Assembly (NCBI GenBank): GCA_048061315.1
Contig: JBGMRJ010000002.1
Span: 34,916 to 98,915 of the forward strand
Length of the DNA stretch: 64,000 bases
DNA from: CAYQUC01 sp048061315
Lineage (GTDB): Bacteria > Pseudomonadota > Gammaproteobacteria > UBA6429 > Thiohalophilaceae
Direction of reading: 5' to 3'
A program made the position numbers and the translations under genes. This document shows, piece after piece, positions 8,317-17,964 of this stretch. The notes beneath the pieces are model-generated. The model was not told the origin of the DNA and searched no databases. It saw nothing but the letters and a program-made list of their open reading frames with translations. The first letter of the stretch is position 1. Each line of letters begins with the position of its first letter.

Positions 8317-9306
8317 TTAACCATTATCGGGCGTATCAAACAATGCATCAATAAAGTCATTAGCGTTAAACTCCCGTAAGTCTTCCGCTTTTTCGCCAAC
8401 ACCGATAAAGCGGATGGGTAATTTTAGTTTATGGGCTATTGCAAAAATAACACCACCCTTCGCAGTGCCATCGAGTTTTGTTAGCGTTATCCCGGTTAGA
8501 TTTAATGCCTTATCAAATTCTACTGCCTGGTTTAAAGCATTTTGTCCGGTACCGGCATCAACTACCAGTAATACTTCTTGTGGTGCAGAGTTATCGATTT
8601 TGGATAATACTCGTTTTATTTTTTTTAATTCTTCCATCAGGTTGGATTGTGTGTGTAATCTACCGGCAGTATCGGCAATTAAGATATCGATTTTTTTCGC
8701 TTTAGCCGATTCCAGTGCATCAAATATAACCGATGCACTATCAGCACCATCGTGTTGTGAAATTACCGGAACATCGTGGCGTTCACCCCAGGCTTTTAGT
8801 TGTTGCACTGCTGCGGCACGAAAGGTATCACCTGCTGCGAGCATCACCGATTTTCCTTGCTGTTGAAAATGGCGTGTAATTTTGCCAATGCTGGTAGTTT
8901 TACCGGCACCATTAATACCGGTCATTAAAATAACAAACGGTGATTGTGTGCTGTTGTCGATTACTTGAGCCAGCGGTTGCTCGCAAGGACTTAGAATATC
9001 GAGTAATAGTTGCCGTAAAGCAGAGTATAACGCCGCGGGATCAGCTAGTTCCTTGCGCCGGGTTTTGGCCGTGAGTTCAGTAATTATTTCACTGGTAGCG
9101 TCAATTCCCAGATCGGCAGTAATTAATAGCGTTTCTATTTCTTCCAGCAATTCATCATCAATTTGTTTTTTGCTTAGAAATAAATTCGTTAAACCGCTAT
9201 TAATATTATTTCGGGTACCATTAAGGCCATCTTTCAAGCGTGACAAAAGTGACGATTGGCTATTTTCTATATTAGTATTTTTAGGTGATTTCTTGAAACC
9301 AAACAT
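8317..9306 (-). CDS. ftsY: Signal recognition particle receptor FtsY
   Basis: 329 residues from MFGFKKSPKN. This start is preferred over the upstream in-frame ATG at 9336 because FtsY proteins commonly begin MFGF and AAG lies just upstream. The acidic/charged A region is short. The NG domain carries G1 GINGAGKTT, G3 DTAGRLHTQ, G4 TKLDGTAKGG and the closing GVGEKAEDL. FtsY is the GTPase receptor that docks SRP-ribosome complexes at the membrane. It is first of the ftsY-ftsE-ftsX unit. Confidence 0.96.
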   Translation of the reverse strand: MFGFKKSPKNTNIENSQSSLLSRLKDGLNGTRNNINSGLTNLFLSKKQIDDELLEEIETLLITADLGIDATSEIITELTAKTRRKELADPAALYSALRQLLLDILSPCEQPLAQVIDNSTQSPFVILMTGINGAGKTTSIGKITRHFQQQGKSVMLAAGDTFRAAAVQQLKAWGERHDVPVISQHDGADSASVIFDALESAKAKKIDILIADTAGRLHTQSNLMEELKKIKRVLSKIDNSAPQEVLLVVDAGTGQNALNQAVEFDKALNLTGITLTKLDGTAKGGVIFAIAHKLKLPIRFIGVGEKAEDLREFNANDFIDALFDTPDNG

Positions 9307-9336
9307 TATTCTTAGTGTCGAACCTGCGTTACTCAA

Positions 9337-9500
9337 TTTACAACAAATACAAGTGACTTAAATCTGCTAATTAACGTACAAAATTGATAAACAGAATAAT
9401 CGCAAATAAGCCGAAACACTTGTACACTTCGGTAGCTTATCCTACCATTGCAGACATTAAGTTTGTATGGTGAATATAATTAAAGTTCAGGAAAACACGC
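9337..9500. promoter_or_regulatory. Divergent promoter region with an imperfect palindrome
   Basis: This is the intergenic space between ftsY (leftward) and the M16 peptidase gene (rightward). An inverted repeat ATAAG-CCGAA ... TTCGG-tag-CTTAT at about 9406-9441 could be an operator or a weak hairpin. No promoter boxes can be fixed with confidence. Confidence 0.35.
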
Positions 9501-10862
9501 ATGTTAAAACAAATTGGAATGAGTTTATCGCTATTTTGTGCTTTTGGTACGGTTGCCAGCACCGCAGCAGCTACCGTTTATGAACATAATTTAAAAAATG
9601 GCATGAAAATACTGGTGAACGAAGATCACCGCGCCCCGGTGGTTGTATCACAAGTCTGGTATAAGGTCGGCTCCAGCTATGAGGCAAATGGCCGAACTGG
9701 TTTATCGCATGTATTGGAACACATGATGTTTAAGGGCAGCGAGAAATACCAACCCGGTGAATTTTCTAAAATTATTGCTCGCCATGGTGGCAGGGAAAAT
9801 GCTTTTACCGGCAAAGATTATACTGCTTATTTTCAACAACTGGAGAAGAGTCGCTTAAAAGTCAGCATGGAAATGGAAGCAGATCGCATGGTTAACCTGA
9901 CATTGCCAAATGATGAGTTCACCAAAGAGCTAGCCGTGGTCATTGAAGAACGCCACATGCGTACGGATGATAAACCGCAATCAAAAACCTACGAACAGTT
10001 TAATGCCGTGGCTTACATGAGCAGTCCCTACGGTCAGCCTATCATCGGTTGGCAAAATGATCTTGATAACATGGAAATTGACGATCTTAAAAAATGGTAT
10101 CAGCAGTGGTATACACCGGCAAATGCGACTCTGGTAGTAGTGGGCGATGTAAACCATAAAGAAGTATTTACCATGGCCGAGAAATATTATGGTGTTATTC
10201 CAACGCGCGCCGTAGAAAAATTAAAACCCCGCAAGGAAGTCGAGCAAGTGGGCGAACGACGCTTGATCGTTAAAGCCCCTGCTAAACTACCGTATTTAAT
10301 TATGGGTTTTAAAGTACCGTCATTAAAAACGGCTGAAAAAGAATGGGAAGCCTATGCCCTTGAAGTGCTCGGTGGTATTTTAAGCTCAGGTTCGAGCTCA
10401 CGGTTTCCAAAACGACTGGTGCGTGATCAACAAATTGCAGCGAGTGCTGATGCCGGGTTTAATTTATATTCAAGACAAAGTGAAATATTTTTAATTGATG
10501 CGACGCCAACAGCCGGCAACGAACTAACGGTTCTGGAAGATGCTATTTTAAAGCAAATTGACGAAGTGAAGACCAGTTTGGTCAGTGCCAAAGAGCTTGC
10601 CAGCATTAAGGCTCAGGTTGTTGCTGCGAACGTTTATGAACGCGATTCAATTTTTTATCAGGCAATGCAACTGGGCACATTAGAAACAGTCGGTTTGGGC
10701 TGGCAACGATTAGATGAATATGTTGATAAAGTCCGCAGTGTCACCGCAGAACAAATTCAACAAGTTGCTAAAAAATACCTTATTGAAGATGGCTTGACCG
10801 TTGCCTATTTAATACCACAAAAAATAAATAAAACGGCAAAAATGCCAGCAACTCATCATTAA
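9501..10862 (+). CDS. M16 family zinc peptidase, catalytic member
   Basis: 453 residues with a Sec signal peptide (residues 1-24 or so) and an AGGAA ribosome site. The inverted zinc motif HVLEH (about residue 73) and the downstream Glu in the VIEERHMRTDD segment give a complete M16B active site. The second half holds the usual inactive repeat. It is expected to be a periplasmic processing peptidase. The next gene is its noncatalytic partner, the standard heterodimer arrangement for this family. Confidence 0.93.
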   Translation: MLKQIGMSLSLFCAFGTVASTAAATVYEHNLKNGMKILVNEDHRAPVVVSQVWYKVGSSYEANGRTGLSHVLEHMMFKGSEKYQPGEFSKIIARHGGRENAFTGKDYTAYFQQLEKSRLKVSMEMEADRMVNLTLPNDEFTKELAVVIEERHMRTDDKPQSKTYEQFNAVAYMSSPYGQPIIGWQNDLDNMEIDDLKKWYQQWYTPANATLVVVGDVNHKEVFTMAEKYYGVIPTRAVEKLKPRKEVEQVGERRLIVKAPAKLPYLIMGFKVPSLKTAEKEWEAYALEVLGGILSSGSSSRFPKRLVRDQQIAASADAGFNLYSRQSEIFLIDATPTAGNELTVLEDAILKQIDEVKTSLVSAKELASIKAQVVAANVYERDSIFYQAMQLGTLETVGLGWQRLDEYVDKVRSVTAEQIQQVAKKYLIEDGLTVAYLIPQKINKTAKMPATHH

Positions 10863-10887
10863 TTAAATTTTAAAACAGGATATACCT

Positions 10888-12324
10888 ATGTCATCCAACT
10901 CTTCCAATCAGAAGAATTTAGTATTTGGCTTTATTGCTGTAGTGGCCATAATTGCAATCGTACTTTTATATAATAAATTTAGCGGGCCATCGCTTGCTGA
11001 GCCGGAAATCACCAGTGTTGAAGGCGGTGGGCCGAAAATACAAACCTGGAAAACAAAGAATGGTTCAAAAGTTTTATTTGTTCCAACGATGCAATTACCG
11101 ATGCTCGATTTGCGAGTTACCTTCGATGCTGGGGCGGCACGTGATGGCGACAAATCAGGATTAGCTTTAATGACTAATAGCATGCTGGATCAAGGTGCAA
11201 AGCTGGGTGACAGCACGCTCAATAGTGACGACATTGCTGAACGCTTTGATAGTATTGGAGCACGTTTTTCAAACTCGTCATTAAAAGACATGGCATTATT
11301 AAGTTTACGCAGTTTAACGGATGCCGAGATTTTAAATCAGTCGTTAGAAACATTCATGGCGGTTTTGCAAAATCCAACATTTCCCAAACGTGATTTTGAT
11401 CGAACAAAAAAACAAATGCTAATTGGGTTAAAAGCCCAGGAGCAGTCACCGGCCAGCATTGCAAATAAATTATTTTATAAAAATTTATTTGGTTCACATG
11501 CGTATAGTACTCCGAGTACTGGTACTGAAAAAAGTTTAAAATCAATTTCTATTGCTGATTTGAAAAATTTTTATAGCACTTTCTATGTTGCTAAAAATGC
11601 TGTTATCGTAATGGTAGGAAAGTTAGAATTAAAACAAGCAACTAAAATAGCAGAAAATATTAGTAGCGGATTAGCTATCGGTGAGAAACCATTAGCCATA
11701 ACTGAAACTAAAAGCCTTACCGAACCTAAAATAATTTCAGAACAATTCCCATCGTCTCAAACCCATATATTAATGGGCAATATTGGTTTAAAACGTGGTG
11801 ATAAAGATTATTATGCGTTATACATCGGTAATCACATACTCGGTGGTAGTGGCTTTAGCTCTCGAATTGTAAATGAGATTCGCGAAAAACGCGGGCTGGC
11901 GTATAGTTCCTATAGTTACTTTGTTCCGATGCGGGTAAATGGTCCTTTCACAGTTGGAATGCAAACCAAAAACGATCAAACTGATGAAGCATTAAAAGTA
12001 TTAAATGATGTGCTGGTTAAATTTGTTACTGAGGGCCCCACAGCTGAAGAGTTAGAACACAGTAAACTAAATACTTCTGGGGGGTTTCCATTACGAATTG
12101 ACAGTAATCGCGAAATTGTGGAATACCTCGCGATGATAGGATTTTATGATTTACCGTTAAATTACCTGGGAACATTTGTCGATAAAATAAATGCCTTAAC
12201 TCTGGAACAGGTAAAAGATGCATTTAAACGACGAATCGATCCTACAAAATTTTTAACTGTGATTGTAGGTGATCATAAAGCAGCAAAACCTGAATTGAAA
12301 TCAGAAGTTAAAACAGAAGTTAAA
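10888..12324 (+). CDS. M16 family peptidase-like partner lacking the zinc motif (3' end in gap)
   Basis: The frame is open for 479 codons up to the N run. An N-terminal membrane anchor is at about 10-28. Where the catalytic member has HxxEH, this protein reads LMTNSMLDQG, so zinc cannot be bound. The C-terminal half keeps the Arg/Tyr-type substrate motif (SSRIVNEIREKRGLAYSSYSY). This is the known pattern for the noncatalytic subunit of paired M16B peptidases. The last 24 bases before the gap are two copies of a 12-base unit encoding K-S/T-E-V repeats. The true C-terminus is unknown because the gap hides it. Confidence 0.9.
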
Positions 12325-12424
12325 NNNNNNNNNNNNNNNNNNNNNNNNNNNNNNNNNNNNNNNNNNNNNNNNNNNNNNNNNNNNNNNNNNNNNNNNNNNN
12401 NNNNNNNNNNNNNNNNNNNNNNNN
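12325..12424. other. Assembly gap (100 N)
   Basis: Exactly 100 N, the conventional size for a scaffold gap, so the real length is unknown. It begins at the edge of a 12-base tandem repeat. The 3' end of the M16 gene and the 5' end of the following TonB-like gene are inside it. Other genes could also be hidden. Confidence 0.98.
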
Positions 12425-12862
12425 AAACGTGATTTGCAACGCAACAATGTCAAGCTACACAGAGAAAACACTATTGTCGTTTCAAATTTGGGTGGCAATG
12501 GTAAAGTTAATAATAACCACACACCGCAAGTCGCCAGTCCAAGAATCAACCATCAACAAATTATCCGACTGGAATCAAAGTGCAGTATGAAAGGCCAATG
12601 TGCCAGGCTAATTCAAAACAAAATATTTGATCTCTGGCAATATCCGAAGAGCTATCCAAAATATAAAACGATATTAGTATTGGATTTGAATAACCGAGGT
12701 TATATTACAACAATAAAATTAAAACGCAGTAGCGGTATTCGCGCCTTTGATGATTCAGTTATTAAAGCGGTTCGTCAGGCAGCACCATTTACTGAAATTA
12801 CCTATTTACCAGCATTGGATATAACTGAATTTTCATCAATTGAAATGGTTTTTCTACGGTAA
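12425..12862 (+). CDS. TonB/TolA C-terminal-domain protein (5' end in gap)
   Basis: The frame is open directly out of the gap (KRDLQRNNVK), so the start is missing. The visible 145 residues hold a basic, Asn-rich linker and then a TonB/TolA-type C-terminal domain: QNKIFDLWQYPKSYPKYK, VLDLNNRGYI, KRSSGIRAFDDSVIKAV. These domains sit in the periplasm and contact outer-membrane partners on behalf of an inner-membrane motor. The N-terminal membrane helix is presumably in the gap. coaD follows after 42 bases. Confidence 0.75.
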   Translation, partial: KRDLQRNNVKLHRENTIVVSNLGGNGKVNNNHTPQVASPRINHQQIIRLESKCSMKGQCARLIQNKIFDLWQYPKSYPKYKTILVLDLNNRGYITTIKLKRSSGIRAFDDSVIKAVRQAAPFTEITYLPALDITEFSSIEMVFLR

Positions 12863-12904
12863 TTTCATTTATACTTTAAACTAAATTTTTAAGTACACTG
12901 AACT

Positions 12905-13384
12905 ATGGCCAATATTGTAATTTATCCGGGTACCTTTGACCCCATTACCAATGGACATCATGATCTGGTACGACGCGCATCTCGATTATTTGATAAGGTC
13001 ATCGTCGCTATTGCAAAAGGTACCAGTAAACAACCTATCTTCAGTGTTGAAGAGCGGGTGACTCTTACCAATGGTGTGGTCGAAGATATCAAGAACGTCG
13101 AAGTCTGTAGTTTTGATACCCTGTTAATCGATTTTGCAAAACAAAAAAAAGCCAACATCATTTTACGGGGATTACGTGCGGTATCTGATTTTGAATATGA
13201 ATTTCAGTTAGCGAGTATGAATCGGCATTTATCAGCAGAAATCGAAACCCTGTTTCTAACACCGGCTGAAGAATATTCTTATATTTCATCAAGTCTGGTT
13301 CGTGAAGTGGCCAGTCTCGGTGGTGATGTCTCACCCTTTGTCCATAGCAAAGTTGTGGCTGCAATCAATAATAGAATACGCTAA
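12905..13384 (+). CDS. coaD: Phosphopantetheine adenylyltransferase
   Basis: 159 residues, the usual length. The N-terminal GTFDPITNGHHDLVRRA holds the (T/H)xGH nucleotidyltransferase motif. The C-terminal YSYISSSLVREVASLGGDVS is the CoaD-specific signature. It adenylates 4'-phosphopantetheine to dephospho-CoA in the cytoplasm, the fourth step of CoA synthesis. Its pathway partner coaBC is also in the window at 28314. A ferredoxin gene follows at 12 bases, a pairing common in gammaproteobacteria. Confidence 0.97.
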   Translation: MANIVIYPGTFDPITNGHHDLVRRASRLFDKVIVAIAKGTSKQPIFSVEERVTLTNGVVEDIKNVEVCSFDTLLIDFAKQKKANIILRGLRAVSDFEYEFQLASMNRHLSAEIETLFLTPAEEYSYISSSLVREVASLGGDVSPFVHSKVVAAINNRIR

Positions 13385-13396
13385 TATACTCGTATT

Positions 13397-13645
13397 ATGT
13401 CAATGTTTATAACCGATGAATGTATCAATTGTGATGTCTGCGAGCCAGAATGCCCTAATGATGCTATTAGCCAGGGTGAAGAAATCTATATCATCGATGT
13501 TAACTTGTGCACTGAATGTGTTGGTCACTTTGAAGAGCCTCAATGTGTTGAGGTTTGCCCGGTTGATTGTATTCCGCAAGATCCAAATAATGTAGAGTCT
13601 AAAGATCAGCTGCAGCAAAAATACCAGCTACTAATGGTTAGTTAG
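13397..13645 (+). CDS. YfhL-type 2[4Fe-4S] ferredoxin
   Basis: 82 residues. The first cluster motif is CINCDVCEPECP; the second is CTECVGHFEEPQCVEVCP, with the enlarged loop between its second and third Cys that is typical of the Allochromatium/YfhL ferredoxin type. A 20-residue C-terminal extension follows. It carries electrons in the cytoplasm; the partner is unknown. An ATG two codons further in (13403) is also possible. Spacing to coaD suggests one transcript. Confidence 0.93.
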   Translation: MSMFITDECINCDVCEPECPNDAISQGEEIYIIDVNLCTECVGHFEEPQCVEVCPVDCIPQDPNNVESKDQLQQKYQLLMVS

Positions 13646-13717
13646 TACTAACCAATAATTAATTCTATATTAATCAATAGTTTAAAATTTTCGTAAAATT
13701 ATATTTAAGGAATAATA

Positions 13718-15403
13718 ATGCCTTATTTTTCCAGTTTGTTGGTATTTTTTCTAATTTCTGTCGCTTCAGGCTTTTCAGCAACAGTTGCATTCTCTACAGA
13801 AAACAATTCCACTGCCGGTATTGCAACAGCCCATCCATTAGCCACTCAGGCTGGTTTTGAGATATTAACTCAAGGTGGCAATGCCTTTGATGCTGCGGTC
13901 GCTATTAGTGCCACACTGGCTGTGGTTGAACCTTACAGCTCCGGGCTCGGTGGCGGTGGTTTCTGGTTATTGCACACTGCAAAAAACCGGCAATCGGTGG
14001 TTGTTGATGGCCGTGAACGTGCTCCCTATGCCGCAAGCAAATCAATGTATCAAGACCAGCAGGGTAATGTAATCGCCGGCTTATCCGTTGATGGTGCACT
14101 CGCTGCCGGCATTCCCGGTGAACCGGCTGCGCTGGTTCATATTGCGAAAAAATACGGTAATTTACCGTTGGCTAAAAGTCTTGCTCCGGCAATACGGCTT
14201 GCACTGAAAGGATTTACGGTTACCGAGCAATATCGTCGCATGGCGGGTTTTCGGTTATCAGCATTACAACAATCACCAGCAGCCGCTAAAATATTTTTAG
14301 ATCAAAACAAGGTTCCTAAGCTAGGTTTTACCATCGTTCAGCATGATTTGGCCAAAACCCTAAAACGTATTGCACAATCCGGTTTTGATGGTTTTTACAA
14401 AGGCGCTACTGCCCGTGATCTGGTTAAAGGATCGAAAGCTACAAATGGAATTTGGTCTTTGAAAGACCTGGCGGAATACACAATTGTCGAACGTAAACCT
14501 CTAATTGGTGATTATCGTGGTTTTCGTATCACCAGTGTACCACCACCATCATCGGGAGGCGTGGCATTGCTCTCAATGTTTAATATGTTATCGAATTATG
14601 AATTTGATAAATTATCTAAACCCAAACAGCAGCATTTAATCGTTGAAGTTATGCGCCGTGCTTATCGTGATCGAGCCGAATTTTTGGGGGATAGTGATGT
14701 CGTCAACGTTCCGGTTAAAAAATTAATCAGTAAAAGTCATGCCCGTGATTTAGTAAAAAATCTTAATTTACAAAAAGCAACAAACAGCAGTGAGCTAGCC
14801 AGAAATCTGAAATTAACTGAAGGTCAGGATACCACACATTTTTCAGTTATCGACAAAGACGGTAATCGGATTTCGGCAACCTTGAGTATTAACTATCCAT
14901 TTGGTTCGTGTTTTGTTGCACCGGGCACCGGGGTTTTACTCAATGATGAGATGGATGATTTTTCGGCTAAACCAGGGGTACCTAATGTTTATGGTTTAGT
15001 GGGTGCCAAGGCAAATGCCATCGCACCTGGCAAGCGTATGTTATCGAGCATGAGCCCCAGTTTTATCGAAAATGATAAGCGACTCGCAATTATTGGCACA
15101 CCGGGTGGCAGTAGAATAATAACCATGGTGTTTCACGGCATGATGGCTTTCATGAACGATGCCGATGCTAAAAAGATAGTAGATTTACCTCGATATCATC
15201 ATCAATATTTACCCGATGTCATTCATGTGGAATCTCAAGCATTCTCGGAACACGAAAAAGCGGCGTTACAGAAAATGGGCCACAGTATCAAAATATTAAA
15301 TTCAAATTATGGCAACATGCAAATCGTGATATTGAATAAAAAGACGAAAAAAATATCAGCCGCGAGTGATTTTCGCGGTGAGGGTTTGGCTCAGGTAAAG
15401 TAA
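13718..15403 (+). CDS. ggt: Gamma-glutamyltranspeptidase
   Basis: 561 residues with an AAGGA ribosome site and a Sec signal peptide (about 1-28). The large-subunit region shows GGNAFDAAVA and the glycine-rich GLGGGGFW. The autoprocessing nucleophile is Thr in GQDTTHFSVID (about residue 370), which starts the small subunit. Downstream are SINYPFGS and the oxyanion-forming MLSSMSPSF. The enzyme cleaves or transfers the gamma-glutamyl group of glutathione and related peptides in the periplasm. It appears monocistronic, ending before a convergent gene. Confidence 0.95.
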   Translation: MPYFSSLLVFFLISVASGFSATVAFSTENNSTAGIATAHPLATQAGFEILTQGGNAFDAAVAISATLAVVEPYSSGLGGGGFWLLHTAKNRQSVVVDGRERAPYAASKSMYQDQQGNVIAGLSVDGALAAGIPGEPAALVHIAKKYGNLPLAKSLAPAIRLALKGFTVTEQYRRMAGFRLSALQQSPAAAKIFLDQNKVPKLGFTIVQHDLAKTLKRIAQSGFDGFYKGATARDLVKGSKATNGIWSLKDLAEYTIVERKPLIGDYRGFRITSVPPPSSGGVALLSMFNMLSNYEFDKLSKPKQQHLIVEVMRRAYRDRAEFLGDSDVVNVPVKKLISKSHARDLVKNLNLQKATNSSELARNLKLTEGQDTTHFSVIDKDGNRISATLSINYPFGSCFVAPGTGVLLNDEMDDFSAKPGVPNVYGLVGAKANAIAPGKRMLSSMSPSFIENDKRLAIIGTPGGSRIITMVFHGMMAFMNDADAKKIVDLPRYHHQYLPDVIHVESQAFSEHEKAALQKMGHSIKILNSNYGNMQIVILNKKTKKISAASDFRGEGLAQVK

Positions 15404-15420
15404 TTAGGCAAATGCAATAT

Positions 15421-16305
15421 TTAATGTGCAGCTTTGTTTTGTAACTTTACAATGCGTTCAATTTTTCGCAGCTCGTGACCCGAGAGGTTTAAGGCATTAT
15501 TCACCCAGTCATTACATCGTTCTAACAACTTGGAATAGGGAGCCTGGTTAATTCGATTGGCAATTTGTTTTAAACTGTTATTCGAGCTTGTGTGCTTCTG
15601 ATGATGATTGATGTATTTAATAATGGCATTGGTACTGCAACCTTTTTCTACCACAACATCAACAACACCTAAAATTGCCAATTCTTCAGCCGTGTAAGTC
15701 GATGAGCTTGAAATAATTTGTTGCGCTTTAACGGCACCAACACGACGGCTTAAATAATAAAATGAGCCTAAATAAGGAGACAGGTTTAGATCTAATTGCG
15801 GGAAACCAAAAGTCGCTTGTCGTTCTGCGACGATGACATCACTTGCCAGCGCTATTTCAAAGCCAGCATCGAACGCAGCGCCGGTGACTTGAGCAATTCG
15901 TAATTGTTGAAAGTGTGATGCAAATTTAAAAACTACGTCTAGATTTAACTTTATATAATTAAATAAGCCTTCACGATCGTATTTAATAATTAAACTTCGT
16001 ATGTAATTTAAATCGCCACCAAAACTGAATATATCAGGGTTCGCTGATGCTATAACAATAGCCTTGGCGTTAGGATAATTTTGTTGATTAATATGTAATC
16101 GAGTATTCAGTTCGAATAACATCTCAGGGTTAAAACTGGCGCGTTGTTGGGAAGCCATCGTTAACCATAAACACTCAGTTGTATTGGAATAACTTGAAGA
16201 AATTTGCTTAACTTCAGATTGTTTCAGGTATGAAGAACCGGAATCATCATAGGCATAACCATCAAAATGATTTTTATCTAAAAAATTTTTGGCAAGTGCG
16301 CTCAT
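15421..16305 (-). CDS. RpfF-like crotonase-fold protein (DSF-synthase family)
   Basis: 294 residues. The match to RpfF/DSF synthases is specific: RASFNPEML, SFGGDLNYI, YDREGLFNYI, AGFEIALASDVIVAER and FGFPQLDLNLSPYLGSFYYL. RpfF enzymes make the diffusible signal cis-2-unsaturated fatty acids from acyl-ACP using two Glu residues (141 and 161 in the Xanthomonas enzyme). Here the first is kept as Glu150, but the second is Gln170, exactly 20 residues on. It may therefore be impaired, or may act only as hydratase or thioesterase; this is inference. No RpfC/RpfG genes are adjacent. The first 40 residues are unconserved. Confidence 0.78.
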   Translation of the reverse strand: MSALAKNFLDKNHFDGYAYDDSGSSYLKQSEVKQISSSYSNTTECLWLTMASQQRASFNPEMLFELNTRLHINQQNYPNAKAIVIASANPDIFSFGGDLNYIRSLIIKYDREGLFNYIKLNLDVVFKFASHFQQLRIAQVTGAAFDAGFEIALASDVIVAERQATFGFPQLDLNLSPYLGSFYYLSRRVGAVKAQQIISSSSTYTAEELAILGVVDVVVEKGCSTNAIIKYINHHQKHTSSNNSLKQIANRINQAPYSKLLERCNDWVNNALNLSGHELRKIERIVKLQNKAAH

Positions 16306-16558
16306 TTTTCAATTACTCTTGATTTAAAAAATTATTATTCATTTAAAGTTTAGTGTCCGTCACAGCTGTCGCGTAAGTTACACTTAACAATATTATAAAC
16401 TGTGAATGACTTTAATAATATATTGAGACTATAAATAACAAATAATTCTTAAATACAGCTTAATCTGGATTAATTAATTTTGATTTTGGTTATTCTTAGA
16501 ACGAATTTTAACTTAATATTTATTTTGTGTCAAAAATAATCATTTTACGAATCGTATT

Positions 16559-17374
16559 TTACCGTTGACAGTGACTACAGTAATAGCTTGAGCGATTATT
16601 TTGTGTGATGTGTTTAATAGAACGCGAACATTTTTTACAGGTTTTACCGGCACGATCATAAACATTGAGTTTTTGTTTGAAGTAACCGGGTTTACCATCT
16701 GCATTGTTGAAGTCTTTTAATGTTGTGCCGCCTTGCTTGATAGCACTGCTTAACACTTTCTTAATAGCTAGGCATAATTTTTGGTGTCTAGCCTTTGAAA
16801 TTTTACCAGCCGCGCGTGTTGGGTGTATTCCGGCAAGGAACAAGCTCTCACTGGCATAAATATTACCTACACCAACCACAATTTTGCTGTCCATAATAAA
16901 TTGCTTTATGGATATTTTTCGATTACGGGAGCGTAGAAACAAATAATCAGTTGTAAAGTTGTCACTCAGTGGTTCAGGACCTAAATGACTTAGCAGTGTA
17001 TGTTTTTCAATCGCCTCATTGGTCCACAGGATTGCACCAAAGCGACGCGGATCATGATATCGCAGACAATCTTTATGATTGAAAATGATATCAACATGAT
17101 CGTGTTTAACTGCGGGCTGATTTTTATTGATAAAACGTAGATTACCCGACATTCCCAAATGAATGAGTAGCGTACTATTTTTAAACTGAATTAAAATATA
17201 TTTTGCGCGCCGGCTAACCGACAAAACTGTTTGCCCAATTAAATTATCAGAAAGATCGGGTGGGATTGGCCAGCGTAATCGGTGTTCACGAACCACCACA
17301 CTTGTTATTTTTTGTCCGCAAATATACGGTCTGATTCCGGTGACAGTTGTTTCGACTTCAGGTAGTTCAGGCAT
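16559..17374 (-). CDS. mutM: Formamidopyrimidine-DNA glycosylase
   Basis: 271 residues beginning MPELPEVETT. The Pro after the initiator Met is the catalytic Schiff-base nucleophile and Glu3 is next to it. Lys of the HLGMSGNLR segment and the H2TH region (VGVGNIYASESLFLAGIHP) are present. The C-terminal zinc finger is CKKC...CSHC. It excises 8-oxoguanine and formamidopyrimidines and nicks the abasic site. It is monocistronic, with 250 bases of AT-rich DNA downstream in which nothing is recognisable. Confidence 0.97.
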   Translation of the reverse strand: MPELPEVETTVTGIRPYICGQKITSVVVREHRLRWPIPPDLSDNLIGQTVLSVSRRAKYILIQFKNSTLLIHLGMSGNLRFINKNQPAVKHDHVDIIFNHKDCLRYHDPRRFGAILWTNEAIEKHTLLSHLGPEPLSDNFTTDYLFLRSRNRKISIKQFIMDSKIVVGVGNIYASESLFLAGIHPTRAAGKISKARHQKLCLAIKKVLSSAIKQGGTTLKDFNNADGKPGYFKQKLNVYDRAGKTCKKCSRSIKHITQNNRSSYYCSHCQR

Positions 17375-17550
17375 TGTTTCTAAAATAGTGTTTAAAATTA
17401 TTACTACAATATAATTGTGTATTCATCAAAATTGATTGCAATCATTCAGGTTACTTACAGTCAATTGAGATTGATATATAAGCAATATAATATAACCTTA
17501 TAGCTATAACAGCTAATATTAAATTTTCACAGCAAAAGAGAGTTAATTCC

Positions 17551-17946
17551 ATGAATGTATTTAGACAGTCTCAGTTTCATATTCACCGCTATATCGCACT
17601 ATTGATGATTACCTTGATAATAACAATGGGTTTTATATCGACTGCGCAGGCAGCAATGGTGAGTACTCAGGAATTGACAACGGAAAGTGTCAATAAGCAA
17701 GCTCGTGAGAAGGTTATTCTGGCGTTACAGCGAATCGAGGTACAAGAGCAGTTATTACAACTGGGTGTCGAACCGGAGGCAGTACTGTCCCGCGTTGATA
17801 GTATGACGAATACAGAAATTAATGAGTTAGCCGGTGTAATTGATCAAAAACCAGCGGGTAGTGGCATTATTGGTTTATTGGGCTTAGTCCTGGTGGTGTT
17901 ATTAATAACGGATTTACTCGACGTTACCAATGTCTATAATTTATAG
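17551..17946 (+). CDS. PA2779-family small membrane protein
   Basis: 131 residues. An N-terminal signal/anchor (about 14-36) is followed by a short helical middle (residues 40-105, STQELTTESVNKQAREKV, VDSMTNTEINELA) and a C-terminal TM helix at about 107-125. This is the layout of the PA2779 family. In Pseudomonas PA2779 sits beside PA2778, a C39-peptidase-like TPR lipoprotein. No such partner is present here. AGAGAG ribosome site. Function is unknown. Confidence 0.75.
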   Translation: MNVFRQSQFHIHRYIALLMITLIITMGFISTAQAAMVSTQELTTESVNKQAREKVILALQRIEVQEQLLQLGVEPEAVLSRVDSMTNTEINELAGVIDQKPAGSGIIGLLGLVLVVLLITDLLDVTNVYNL

Positions 17947-17964
17947 TTTTTGCACTGAGCCTGA

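Noticed and set aside
8414..8866. A 150-codon open frame opposite ftsY
   Set aside because: It is antisense to a clear FtsY GTPase domain and its translation has no domain-like pattern.
9307..9336. Longer FtsY start at 9336
   Set aside because: No ribosome site; FtsY proteins normally begin at the MFGF position.
12301..12549. A minus-strand frame running across the first gap
   Set aside because: It exists only because N bases cannot produce stops, and it is antisense to two supported coding frames.
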